This document shows, in pieces, positions 16,793 through 25,068 of a stretch of 64,000 nucleotides of DNA. A program made the translations under genes and the position numbers. Position 1 is the first letter of the stretch; each line of letters starts with the position of its first letter. The notes below the pieces were generated by a model. The model saw only the letters and a list, made by a program, of their open reading frames with translations, did no database searches and had not been told where the DNA came from. The DNA is from CALEMW01 sp964343835 (GTDB lineage Bacteria > Krumholzibacteriota > Krumholzibacteriia > LZORAL124-64-63): positions 1 to 64,000 of the forward strand of contig CAYFKR010000006.1 of NCBI GenBank assembly GCA_964343835.1, given 5' to 3'.

Positions 16793-17440
16793 CTAGCTGT
16801 GCAGTCGGAAGGCGAAGGGGATGGCCATCCAGGCCTTCACCGGGATGCCGCGCTGCTTGCCCGGGATGAACTTGCATCGGCGGGCGGCGTCCACGGCCGA
16901 CTTGTCGAGCAGCGGGTGCACGCCCTGGATCACCACGGCCTGCATGACCGATCCGTCCGGACCCACCTGCACCTTCACCACGACGGTGCCCTCGAGCTGG
17001 GACGCGCGGGCCATCTCCGGGTAATCCGGGGAGACGAAGCGCGAGAGCTTGGGCTTCTCCTGGGAGACCTCGAAGCCGTCGCCGCCGCCGTCGTCGTAGA
17101 GGTCGTCGAAGTTCAGCATCTCGTCGGATTCCAGAAGAGTATCGGCGATCTCAACGTCCTCATCCGCTTCGGAATCCGGTACAGCCTCGATATTCCTTAC
17201 GGGCTTAGGGGCCTCCTTGGGGACATCGGGCAAGTCCTCGATCGGCGTATCGTCGAAATCAGTCAGCTCCATCTCGTCATTGTAGATCTTGTAAGGTGTG
17301 ATCTCCACCTTGGGCGAGAAGAGGAAGAACAGGATAGTGAGCACGAACGACGCGATCAGAGCCCACCGCATGTACTTGGGGTACTGGCTCTTGAAGTGGT
17401 CGTTGGCCGAGGCCATCAGCTTGTAGGTCGCGCTGGACAC
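16793..17440 (-). CDS. tonB: TonB family energy-transducing protein
   Basis: 215 aa. One membrane helix (about residues 25-43, WALIASFVLTILFFLF), an acidic Pro-containing periplasmic linker, and the TonB C-terminal domain from about 130 (SPDYPEMARASQLEGTVVVK, VGPDGSVMQAVV, AARRCKFIPG). It transmits the proton-motive force from ExbB/ExbD to TonB-dependent receptors such as the one at 25069-28065. Start: GTG at 17440 has AAGGTGG five bases upstream; a GTG three codons earlier (17449) is too close to AGGAAG but cannot be excluded. Confidence 0.9.
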   Translation of the reverse strand: MSSATYKLMASANDHFKSQYPKYMRWALIASFVLTILFFLFSPKVEITPYKIYNDEMELTDFDDTPIEDLPDVPKEAPKPVRNIEAVPDSEADEDVEIADTLLESDEMLNFDDLYDDGGGDGFEVSQEKPKLSRFVSPDYPEMARASQLEGTVVVKVQVGPDGSVMQAVVIQGVHPLLDKSAVDAARRCKFIPGKQRGIPVKAWMAIPFAFRLHS

Positions 17441-17453
17441 GGAATCCACCTTC

Positions 17454-17873
17454 CTAGAACGCCATTCCCGGCATTTCCATGTCGGTGTTGAAGAAGACCT
17501 TCACGGCGTTGGCCTCCTTCAAACCTTCCATCACCTCGTGCACCGTCTGGTAGGGCGTGAACTTGTCGGTCTTGAAGGCCACGATCATGAACGGGTTCTC
17601 GGTGATCTTCCGCATCATGATCCGGGCCACGTCCTCCGACCTGACGATGACGTCGTCGATGGAGATCATCCCCTTCTCGTTGATGTACACGTTCGAGATC
17701 ATCTCGCGAAGTCCCTCCTCGCCTGCTTCGGCGCGGGGAAGCTTGACGACCAGACCGCTCTCGTCGGTGAACACGACGGTCACCATGAAGAAGACGAGCA
17801 GCAGGAACGCGATATCGCCCATGGACGAGGTCGGGATGTACGTTTCCTTCTTCGTGGAGCGATTGAAATTCAT
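17454..17873 (-). CDS. exbD: ExbD/TolR-type biopolymer transport protein (copy 1)
   Basis: 139 aa. A short basic cytosolic N-terminus and one membrane helix (GDIAFLLLVFFMVTVVF, with the proton-carrying Asp at residue 20) precede a periplasmic domain. ExbD pairs with ExbB as a proton-driven motor for TonB. It differs from the ExbD encoded just upstream and is the one adjacent to tonB. Confidence 0.92.
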   Translation of the reverse strand: MNFNRSTKKETYIPTSSMGDIAFLLLVFFMVTVVFTDESGLVVKLPRAEAGEEGLREMISNVYINEKGMISIDDVIVRSEDVARIMMRKITENPFMIVAFKTDKFTPYQTVHEVMEGLKEANAVKVFFNTDMEMPGMAF

Positions 17874-17900
17874 CCGAATCTATCCCCTGTCCTACGGAAC

Positions 17901-18320
17901 CTACAGGTCCGTGGTCTTGAGGGAGAACTTGCGCGCTCCCGAGAGCTTCACCTCGTCCAGGCACGCCACCATCATGCCGTACACGGCGTCGGGGTGGGTC
18001 TCGAGGATCACCACGGTCTTGTCGTTGGCCGCGACCCGCTCGCGAATCGCGCCCTGGATCGCCTTGAGCTGGATCGGACGGCCGTTGAAGAGGATCTGTC
18101 CGCTCGGCAGGACCCTGATGGAAGCGACATCACTTTCCTTCAGCTTGATGTCGTCGGTCTTTTCAGACTTAGCCGGCAATACCAGCGAGATCCCGATCTC
18201 GTCCGCCTTCATCGGCATCACGATGAAGAAGACGAGCAGCAGGAAGGCCACGTCGCTGGTGGACGCCATGGGGATCTCGGCGCTTGCCCTGTTCTTCTTA
18301 CGCTTGGCCAGAACGCCCAC
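17901..18320 (-). CDS. exbD: ExbD/TolR-type biopolymer transport protein (copy 2)
   Basis: 139 aa, same architecture: basic start MGVLAKRKKNRAS, helix TSDVAFLLLVFFIVMP with the conserved Asp, then a periplasmic domain. The GTG start has AGGAG seven bases upstream. Two different ExbD per ExbB are common in Bacteroidetes-like envelopes and may form a mixed motor. It lies 45 bases after exbB and 27 before the other exbD. Confidence 0.92.
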   Translation of the reverse strand: MGVLAKRKKNRASAEIPMASTSDVAFLLLVFFIVMPMKADEIGISLVLPAKSEKTDDIKLKESDVASIRVLPSGQILFNGRPIQLKAIQGAIRERVAANDKTVVILETHPDAVYGMMVACLDEVKLSGARKFSLKTTDL

Positions 18321-18365
18321 TCGGGACTCCTCTCGTCGCTCCCCCGCAGGGGCGCGGGATCATCA

Positions 18366-19235
18366 CTAGCTTCCGTACTGCTGACGCTGCAGCTCGTCGA
18401 TCAGCTCGGCCGAAGCCTCCTCCATCTCGATGACGAAGCGGTCGATCGCCGAGACGAAGTAGTTGAAGCCGATGGACGTCGGGATGGCGATGATCAGGCC
18501 GGTGGCCGTGGTGATCAGGGCCTCGGAGATACCGGCGGCGACGAGCTGGGCGTTCACCGTGTCGGAGCTCGCGATGGCCTCGAAGGCGTTGATCATACCG
18601 GACACCGTACCGAGGAATCCGATCAGCGGCGCGATGGTCGACACCGAGCTCACCCAGATCAGACCGCGCTCCAGGAACGCCATCTCGATGGTGCCTGCGG
18701 TGGTGATGGACTTCTCCACGGCCTCGGGGCCGCGGTCCACCTTCTGCAGACCGGAGTTCAGGATGGCCGCGATGGGACCGCGCACCTTCTGGCACTCCTC
18801 GGCGGCGGCCTGGACGCCGTCGTTGCGCAGCGTCGTGATGACCGTGCCGATGAGCTTCCGCGTGTTCACGCGGGCGCGGTTCAGCGTCCACATGCGCTCG
18901 ATCAGGAAGACCATGCCGAGCAGGGCGACCGTCAGCAGCCACCACATGAAGTTGCCGCCCTTGACGAACAGCTCGCCCGCGCCGGACTTGCCGAAGGGGC
19001 TGCGCTCGACCATGCCCATCAGGCCGCCGCGGACCTCGGGGATGTTCAGGACTTCGCTCGCGGAGTCCGAGGCGGTGGAACCGAAGGCCAGCGAGTCGCT
19101 GGTGGCCATGATGCCCTCGACGTTGGGGCCGCTCTCCTCCTCCTGGGCGAAGGACGCGTTCGGGGCGACGGTCATCAGCAGACCGACGCAGAGGATTCCG
19201 AGGACGGCGTATTTGATCGTACCAAGACGAGCCAT
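18366..19235 (-). CDS. exbB: ExbB/TolQ/MotA family proton channel protein
   Basis: 289 aa. An N-terminal signal-like helix (residues 8-30) and a periplasmic Ser/Glu-rich stretch precede the ExbB core: a helix around 95-112 (WWLLTVALLGMVFLIERMW), then the two helices with WVSSVSTIAPLIGFLGTVSGMI and ALITTATGLIIAIPTSIGFNYF. The extended N-terminus with a cleavable-looking signal is typical of long ExbB variants. First gene of the exbB-exbD-exbD-tonB unit, about 165 bases behind a sigma70 promoter. Confidence 0.93.
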   Translation of the reverse strand: MARLGTIKYAVLGILCVGLLMTVAPNASFAQEEESGPNVEGIMATSDSLAFGSTASDSASEVLNIPEVRGGLMGMVERSPFGKSGAGELFVKGGNFMWWLLTVALLGMVFLIERMWTLNRARVNTRKLIGTVITTLRNDGVQAAAEECQKVRGPIAAILNSGLQKVDRGPEAVEKSITTAGTIEMAFLERGLIWVSSVSTIAPLIGFLGTVSGMINAFEAIASSDTVNAQLVAAGISEALITTATGLIIAIPTSIGFNYFVSAIDRFVIEMEEASAELIDELQRQQYGS

Positions 19236-19400
19236 GGTGCCAGATCTCCCTTTCCTGATTGGGACCCGCGGAATTCGGGCGCCCGGTCCGCGTAGCGGCG
19301 AGTGGGGAGCCGCGTCGGGGCGGATCGGGCCGGGTCTTTGCCGGGTCTTGCCGGCGTTCGCGGCCGCCGGACTTGCCGGCGCTCCCGGATGATGGCCGGG

Positions 19401-19429
19401 AGTCTATCGTGTCCTGAAATAAGTGTCAA
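19401..19429 (-). promoter_or_regulatory. Sigma70-type promoter of the exbB operon
   Basis: Minus strand TTGACA (19424-19429), exactly 17 bp, TAGACT (19401-19406). It lies in the 257-base gap between the GWxTD-like gene and exbB and would give a leader of about 160 bases. Nothing else was recognised in that gap apart from short CCGGGTCTTGCCGG-like direct repeats. Confidence 0.65.
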
Positions 19430-19492
19430 CGCATGGTCCAAGTCAATGGTGAACTTGGGAACGTGCGGACATGATTGGGGTTGCGCTGCCTC

Positions 19493-21115
19493 CTAGATCC
19501 CGCTGTCGGCGGCGTTGGAGACCTCCAGGCTGTAACTGCCGTCGGCCAGCCTCGACAGGAACAGGAACCGCAGCCCCGACGGCTTGCCGCTGAAGCGGTT
19601 CGCGAAAAGGGGCCTGCCCTGGTTGTTGTAGCTCCACAGCTCGTAGGACTTGACCTTCTCGTGGCTGGTGACCCGGGCCCGGAGTTCCCTCTGGGCCTGG
19701 CGCTCCTCGGTGGTCTCCCCCAGCGCCGTCGGCATGTCCGCCACCGGCGCGTCGAAGAGTCCCTGATGGATGTGCTCGTAGGCGTTGTAGACCTTCTGCA
19801 CGGCGTCCTCGAAGCTCTCCGAGTTGACCGGAATCACCTGGCGGTCCACGTCGTCCGGCGGCCCCAGCATCAGGTACACCAGACCGCGGTCGTCCAGGGG
19901 CTGCTTCCGTCCGAACCCGCCCAGGTTGCGACGCACGTGGGCCATGCGCTCCCGGAACTCGATCTCAGCCTCGTTGATGCGGGTGGTGGGGTCGGGATCG
20001 TTCTCCTGCCAGAAGCGGGTGAGGATGGCGTCCTGCTCCACCGGGCCGGTGCGCTCGAAGCGGTCCAGTTCGTCGTCGGGCAGCACCAGGTGCCCCACCA
20101 GCAGCAGCTCGGGACGCGATCGCGTGAGGGCCTCCATGCTCCACACCACGTCGAACTCGTTGATCCAGGAACCGCCCAGGCCGTCCAGGGGCGCGCAGCT
20201 GAGCTGGTACGAACCCGGCGGTAGGTCCTGCACGTCGAGTTCCCAGGAGACCGTGGCGCGACCTCCGGAGGCGAGGAACGACACGGGGTCGTCCAGGACC
20301 TGCAGGGTGTCGCGGTGCACCAGGTCCAGCTCCTTGGCCAGCACCTGCATCATCAGGTTCCGCGGCAGGAGCTTCTCGGTGCCGGGACGCCCCGCGTCAG
20401 CGGCCACCTCGAAGACCACCTGCAGCCGTTCCGCCTCCAGCCCGTAGCGTCGGGTGGGGTTCACGTGGTCGTGGAGGATGCGCCGGGAGATGGGCGGCGC
20501 CTCGCCCAGGGCCTCGGGCAGCATGCCGAGGGGCGCGCCGGCGGTGAACAGGGGCGGGTGAATGCTCAGGCCGGGGATCTCGTCGTCGGGGACGGGCCGC
20601 ACCCACTCCCCCGCGAACACGGCGGCGGGGGGACGGGGCGCCTCTCCTGTGGAGACGACGCGGGTGGCGGACAGGTCGTCCACGCGGACATCCAGCGTGG
20701 CGTAGGGCCCGGCGACGTCCTCGACCACCAGGCTGAAGACCTGCCTCGCGGTGCCCGATTCCACGGCGTCCAGGTTCGGGGCCCGCAGGTCCAGGGCCTC
20801 CTCACGGACGATCTCGCGGCCGTCCTGCTGGCGCAGCCGCGCCTTCACGCGCAGCCGACCGTGGTAGCGGCCTCCCCGCTCCTCCAGGAACGCCAGTTCC
20901 CGGTTGGGCAGGGCGAAGAGCAGCACCAGGTCCAGACGGCCGTCGGGCCCGGGGCGCTCGTGGACGTCCAGGACCCCGGCGATCTCGCCCTGTGACTCGA
21001 GGGGACGGACCAGGGATGCATCGGCGGCGACGGCCGTCGCGAGCACGAGAGCCGCGAGCAGCATCGGGAGTACGAGTCGGCGCGGGAAGACGGGAACCGC
21101 GGAATTCACGGGCAT
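19493..21115 (-). CDS. Secreted GWxTD-like domain protein (paralogue 2)
   Basis: 540 aa with an N-terminal signal (LVLPMLLAALVLATAVAADA). Residues 1-350 are beta-rich and unrecognised. The C-terminal 190 residues follow the GWxTD plan: RFWQENDPDPTTRINEAEIE (FWxxxDPDP and NE), RRNLGGFGRKQPLDDRGLVYL in which GWxTD has decayed to QPLDD, LGPPDDVDRQ, then YELWSYNNQGRPLF and LRFLFLSRLADGSYSLEV. Function unknown in the family. GGAGG is five bases upstream. It lies between the PorV-like gene and the exbB promoter. Confidence 0.75.
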   Translation of the reverse strand: MPVNSAVPVFPRRLVLPMLLAALVLATAVAADASLVRPLESQGEIAGVLDVHERPGPDGRLDLVLLFALPNRELAFLEERGGRYHGRLRVKARLRQQDGREIVREEALDLRAPNLDAVESGTARQVFSLVVEDVAGPYATLDVRVDDLSATRVVSTGEAPRPPAAVFAGEWVRPVPDDEIPGLSIHPPLFTAGAPLGMLPEALGEAPPISRRILHDHVNPTRRYGLEAERLQVVFEVAADAGRPGTEKLLPRNLMMQVLAKELDLVHRDTLQVLDDPVSFLASGGRATVSWELDVQDLPPGSYQLSCAPLDGLGGSWINEFDVVWSMEALTRSRPELLLVGHLVLPDDELDRFERTGPVEQDAILTRFWQENDPDPTTRINEAEIEFRERMAHVRRNLGGFGRKQPLDDRGLVYLMLGPPDDVDRQVIPVNSESFEDAVQKVYNAYEHIHQGLFDAPVADMPTALGETTEERQAQRELRARVTSHEKVKSYELWSYNNQGRPLFANRFSGKPSGLRFLFLSRLADGSYSLEVSNAADSGI

Positions 21116-21203
21116 GGCGACCTCCGATCCATGGTGGCGGACAACACCATGAAGCTACGGCAAGACCCGTGGTCGTGGCAACAACGCGCCCTGCCGGAAC
21201 GAC

Positions 21204-21237
21204 GACGCCCGCCCCCTGGAGGTACGGGGCGGGCGTC
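21204..21237. terminator. Strong G+C hairpin between the PorV-like and GWxTD genes
   Basis: A perfect 12-bp stem (GACGCCCGCCCC at 21204-21215 with its complement at 21226-21237). No T-run follows on either strand. It stands 24 bases after the PorV-like stop and may attenuate transcription or protect the 3' end of the mRNA. Confidence 0.45.
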
Positions 21238-21260
21238 GGGTTCGCGGCCTGTCGAAGGGC

Positions 21261-22193
21261 CTAGTAGGCGAACGAGAGGCTCAGGCGGTGCACGTAGTGC
21301 AGGGCCGTCATGTCGACCATGGAGTAGTCGAAGAGGATCCGGTTCTTGCTGCCCGAGTTCAGGGCCACGCCGAAGCCCCAGGCCAGGGCGTCGGTGTCGT
21401 AGTTCATGTGGTAGCCGATGCGGGCGTAGAGCTGGCTCCGGATGTCCCACTCCAGGCCGAAGTTGGCCCGCTCGGCGTTGTCGCTCGGGTGCTGGAACTC
21501 GGCCGAGGCGATCACCTTGCTGTTGTCCCACTCCAGGGCGTGGAACGCGGCGCCGACCTTGAAGTTGGTGGGCATCTTGGCGGGCAGCTCGTCGTAGGTG
21601 ATCTTGCCGCCCAGGTTCTGGATGACCATGCCCAGACGCAGGTTCCTCACGCCGATCCGGTACATGACGCCGAAGTCGAAGCTCGCCGTGTTGACGCTCT
21701 CCTCCGCCAGCCCCATGTGCAGGTAGTTCAGGGTGAAGCCCGCGGAGAACTTGTCCGTCCAGAAACGGCTGTAGGAGAAGCCGAAGCCGACGGAGCCGGC
21801 GTCGAAGGTCTCGCCGGTGCCCTCGGGCAGGAAGGCCGTCCTCACGAGCATCGGGTCCAGCCAGAACGAACGCACCGAGAGGGCGAACGTACCGGGCATG
21901 ATGCTGGGGTTGAAGGCCAGCACGGCCGAGCTCAGGTTGGTGTCGGCGGGCCATTCCACCTGGGACAGGTGGAACTCGTTGCCCCGCACCTCCACCAAGC
22001 CGGCGGGGTTCCAGAACACCGAGCTGGCGTCGTCGGCCACGGCCGTGAAGGCCGAGCCCATGCCGGTGGCTCGGGCGCTGGTGCCGATCTCCAGGAACTG
22101 GGCGCCGAAGGTGCCGACCTTCTCGAAGAGATCCGCGCTGGCGATGCCGGGCAGCATCAGGGCCACGAGGGTCAGCGTAACGATGCGCTTCAT
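21261..22193 (-). CDS. PorV/PorQ (UPF0164) family outer-membrane barrel
   Basis: 310 aa. Signal peptide MKRIVTLTLVALMLPGIASA, then the UPF0164 start FLEIGTSARATGMGSAFTAVADDASSVFWNPAGL, beta-strand repeats throughout, and the C-terminal YVHRLSLSFAY with terminal aromatic. In Bacteroidetes PorV shuttles type IX secretion substrates at the outer membrane; related proteins occur without a T9SS. The start at 22193 has GGAGG five bases upstream. The gene follows the large secreted protein with a sorting-like C-terminus, which makes a joint export or surface-attachment role plausible (inference). Confidence 0.85.
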   Translation of the reverse strand: MKRIVTLTLVALMLPGIASADLFEKVGTFGAQFLEIGTSARATGMGSAFTAVADDASSVFWNPAGLVEVRGNEFHLSQVEWPADTNLSSAVLAFNPSIMPGTFALSVRSFWLDPMLVRTAFLPEGTGETFDAGSVGFGFSYSRFWTDKFSAGFTLNYLHMGLAEESVNTASFDFGVMYRIGVRNLRLGMVIQNLGGKITYDELPAKMPTNFKVGAAFHALEWDNSKVIASAEFQHPSDNAERANFGLEWDIRSQLYARIGYHMNYDTDALAWGFGVALNSGSKNRILFDYSMVDMTALHYVHRLSLSFAY

Positions 22194-22251
22194 GTTACCT
22201 CCAGGTCCGTCATGCGACGGATACCGCCGCCGGTCCATCCGGCGGACGGGT

Positions 22252-25017
22252 TCAGCGAATGACGACGAACTTGCCGATGAAATCGTCGAAGGCGTCGTCG
22301 CTCGTCTGCACGGAATACAGATAGATTCCGCTCACGATCTCCTGTCCGTTGCGGCTCACGAGGTTCCAGCAGGCTTCGCCGAAGCCGGTGGTGCCGTCGT
22401 GGTCGATCGTCTGGATCAGATCGCCGTTCAGGGAGAAGATCTCGACCTTGTTCACGGCCTCGGGCAGGTTCGCGAAGCAGATCTTCACGCCGGTGGGATC
22501 GTCGGCGTTGGGATTCAGCTCCTGGAACTCCTCGAGGGCCTCCCGGGTGGCCGGGTTCGGGTACACGTAGATGTTGGCGCCGTTGCGCGCGCGCTCCTCG
22601 GCCGTCTGGGCCTTGGCGCCGGGGCTCGTGTTGGTGAACGACGAGCCGGGGTCGCCGGAGAGGCCGTCGCCGGCGATCTCGGACGAGGCCAGGTCCACCA
22701 GGTGGTCCGTGGCCGTCACCGAGTAGAAGTACAGGAAGCCGTTGTGCACGTCGCGGTCCACGTACTCGTAGAACTCCACGCCCTGCTTGGCCACATGGGT
22801 CGGGCGGTAGGCGTCGCGCGAGGCCACCATGAAGAACGTGTCGAGGGCGGCGGGATAGTCGTCCCAGGGCGTCAGGCCCTCCAGCCCCTCGATGGGCGTG
22901 CCGGTGGCGTCGTAGAGCTCCGGGCGCAGCGGGTAGGCGCCGAGGGTGTCGGCGTCCACCACGACCTGCATGGCCTCGGACAGGCCGACGAAGCGCGGAT
23001 CGTCCAGCACGCGGGGGCGGTAGCGCACGGCCTCGAGGCCGGTGTTGCGCCCCAGGGGCAGGGTGTCGCGCACCACGGTGCCGTTGCTGAGCTCGCGCCG
23101 CTGCACGAAGGTGTTCACCACGTCGTACTCGGCGATCATGCTCCACAGGCCGCTCTCGGGGCCGTTGTCCACCGACGAGCCGAAGGGACGGTCCCAGTTG
23201 TCCGCGCGCCAGATGCGGTACGACTCGAAGTCGATCTGGTTGATGCGGATGTCCGGCGTGGTCTCGCTCCGATTGTCCCAGTACACGTAGACGGCGTTGT
23301 CGGTGGGCCACAGGCGCATGCCCGGGGGCGGCGGCGCCATGCCCACCAGCCAGTTGATCTGGAACTCGTTGCCACCGATGCCGGTGCAGCCGGCCTTGTC
23401 GTCGTCCGGGATGGCCGGGTCGGCGCAGTTCCAGCGGGTGTTGTCCGCGATGTACATGTTCTCGCGGTTGCACTCCTCGCCCACCTGCCGGTAGCACTCG
23501 AAGCAGTTGTCCATGTTCACGTAGATGCAGCCCTCGGGGTCGAGGTCCGCCGCCGTGATCAGCTGCTGGCCGAGGGCGAACTCCTCGGTCATGCAGGTGG
23601 TGTCCATGTAATCCGCGGCAAAGTTGAACAGGTCGTCGCCCAGATCCGCTACGCAGAGGCGGGTCTCACGGCCGTTGATGCCGGTGGCGTTGTCGCTGTC
23701 CATGTTGAAGAAGTTGCCGAAGTAGGTCAGCGACGCCTCGGCGCAGTTGCGCTTCAGGCCCTCGAGCCCCTCGCCCACCACCATGGCGGACTGGAAGTTG
23801 AGGGTCTCGTCCGGGTCCAGCTCGGCGAAGGGGCCGGCCGACACCAGGAAGCGGAAGTCGTTCTGCTTGCCCTCGGCCACGGGCTGGTCGAACTCCTGGC
23901 CGCTGAGCAGCTCGTAGCGCTCGGAGTCGTTGGTCGGGTCGCCGCCGGAATCGAACGGGGCCTGGCCCGAGAAGTGGTTGTAGGAGCGCAGGCGCACCGA
24001 CGGCGGAGCCGTACGGCCCGAGGGATCGGTGTCGTGGTCCAGGAAGAGGATGCCGAAGTAGCCGGGGGCCTCGCCGCCGTCGGCGTCGTCATCGTACATG
24101 TAGCCCACCGAGACGGGCACGTAGGAGCCGTCGCGGGCCTCGACCACGCCGTTGAAGAAGCCGGCCATGTCGTCCTCGGCGATGCCCTGGCCGCTGCGCG
24201 AGCCGATGTCCGAGTCGGCGAAGAAGCCGATGTACATGTCCTCGATGGTCGCGACGCCCACGTTGGTGATCTTGAAGTCGAAGCCCACGAAGTCGTCGGC
24301 GTCGTCGTTTTCCCAGGCGTAGGCCGACTGGACGACCTTGATGTTCAGGGGCGTGTGGTCGGCCCAGCGCTCCGAGGCGAGGCGGGTGTTGTCGTACAAG
24401 GTCGTCACGAGCATCTGGTTGCCGATTTGACCGAAGTCCTCGTCGATGAGGCCGTCGCCGTCGTCGTCGAAGCCGTTGAGGGTCTCCTCGTCGATCAGGC
24501 CGTCCTCGTCGTCGTCGGCGCCGCTCTCGGGCTCACGCTTGCCACCCGCATCCCCGTTTCCCACGGGCCGGGAAAGGCGACCGGCGATGCCCTCGTAGAT
24601 GGTGGCCTCGAGCAGGTCGCGACCGATGATCTCCCACTCGAACTGGCCGGTGGACACCAGTTCCTCGCCCAGCATCACGCCGCCGACCCACAGGCCGCCG
24701 GCGAACAGGTACTCGACGCCGGAGCCGGAGGGCCACTGGGCCGAGGGCGAGTCGCTGAACTGGTTGTTCGAACCGGGGTAGGAACCGATCAGACCGAAGT
24801 TCGTGATGTTGATCTGCAGCTCGCCCACGTTCATCACGAACTCGCCGCCGGTCTCGAGGAAGCCGTCGGCGGGGCCGGGCCCGAGGGGGCCGGCGCCGTC
24901 GTTCTCGTAACGGGCCCCCGCGTCGCCGGCCGCAAGCGCGATCACCGCGACGAGCAAGGTGCATGCGATGCCCTGCCAGTGCGTCCGTCGCGGAGTTCTG
25001 CGTCTCAGGTTCGTCAT
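22252..25017 (-). CDS. Large secreted protein with Ca-binding loops and FlgD-Ig/T9SS-like C-terminus
   Basis: 921 aa. N-terminal signal anchor (about 16-35). Two acidic DxDxDG-type loops, DDDEDGLIDE (168-177) and DDDGDGLIDE (184-193), look like Ca2+ sites. A Cys-rich patch around residue 500 (CFECYRQVGEEC and three further Cys) suggests disulfides. The C-terminal 80 residues (FSLNGDLIQTIDH, GEACWNLVSRNGQEIVSGIYLYSV, ending GKFVVIR) match the FlgD-Ig/type IX sorting-domain pattern. The middle is beta-rich and unassigned. It sits between a TonB-dependent receptor and a PorV-like barrel, so it may be a surface partner of that receptor. Confidence 0.72.
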   Translation of the reverse strand: MTNLRRRTPRRTHWQGIACTLLVAVIALAAGDAGARYENDGAGPLGPGPADGFLETGGEFVMNVGELQINITNFGLIGSYPGSNNQFSDSPSAQWPSGSGVEYLFAGGLWVGGVMLGEELVSTGQFEWEIIGRDLLEATIYEGIAGRLSRPVGNGDAGGKREPESGADDDEDGLIDEETLNGFDDDGDGLIDEDFGQIGNQMLVTTLYDNTRLASERWADHTPLNIKVVQSAYAWENDDADDFVGFDFKITNVGVATIEDMYIGFFADSDIGSRSGQGIAEDDMAGFFNGVVEARDGSYVPVSVGYMYDDDADGGEAPGYFGILFLDHDTDPSGRTAPPSVRLRSYNHFSGQAPFDSGGDPTNDSERYELLSGQEFDQPVAEGKQNDFRFLVSAGPFAELDPDETLNFQSAMVVGEGLEGLKRNCAEASLTYFGNFFNMDSDNATGINGRETRLCVADLGDDLFNFAADYMDTTCMTEEFALGQQLITAADLDPEGCIYVNMDNCFECYRQVGEECNRENMYIADNTRWNCADPAIPDDDKAGCTGIGGNEFQINWLVGMAPPPPGMRLWPTDNAVYVYWDNRSETTPDIRINQIDFESYRIWRADNWDRPFGSSVDNGPESGLWSMIAEYDVVNTFVQRRELSNGTVVRDTLPLGRNTGLEAVRYRPRVLDDPRFVGLSEAMQVVVDADTLGAYPLRPELYDATGTPIEGLEGLTPWDDYPAALDTFFMVASRDAYRPTHVAKQGVEFYEYVDRDVHNGFLYFYSVTATDHLVDLASSEIAGDGLSGDPGSSFTNTSPGAKAQTAEERARNGANIYVYPNPATREALEEFQELNPNADDPTGVKICFANLPEAVNKVEIFSLNGDLIQTIDHDGTTGFGEACWNLVSRNGQEIVSGIYLYSVQTSDDAFDDFIGKFVVIR

Positions 25018-25068
25018 GGATTCAATCCTTCTCCTTGCCAGATCTTCGGGATCCTGCGTCGCCGGCCG

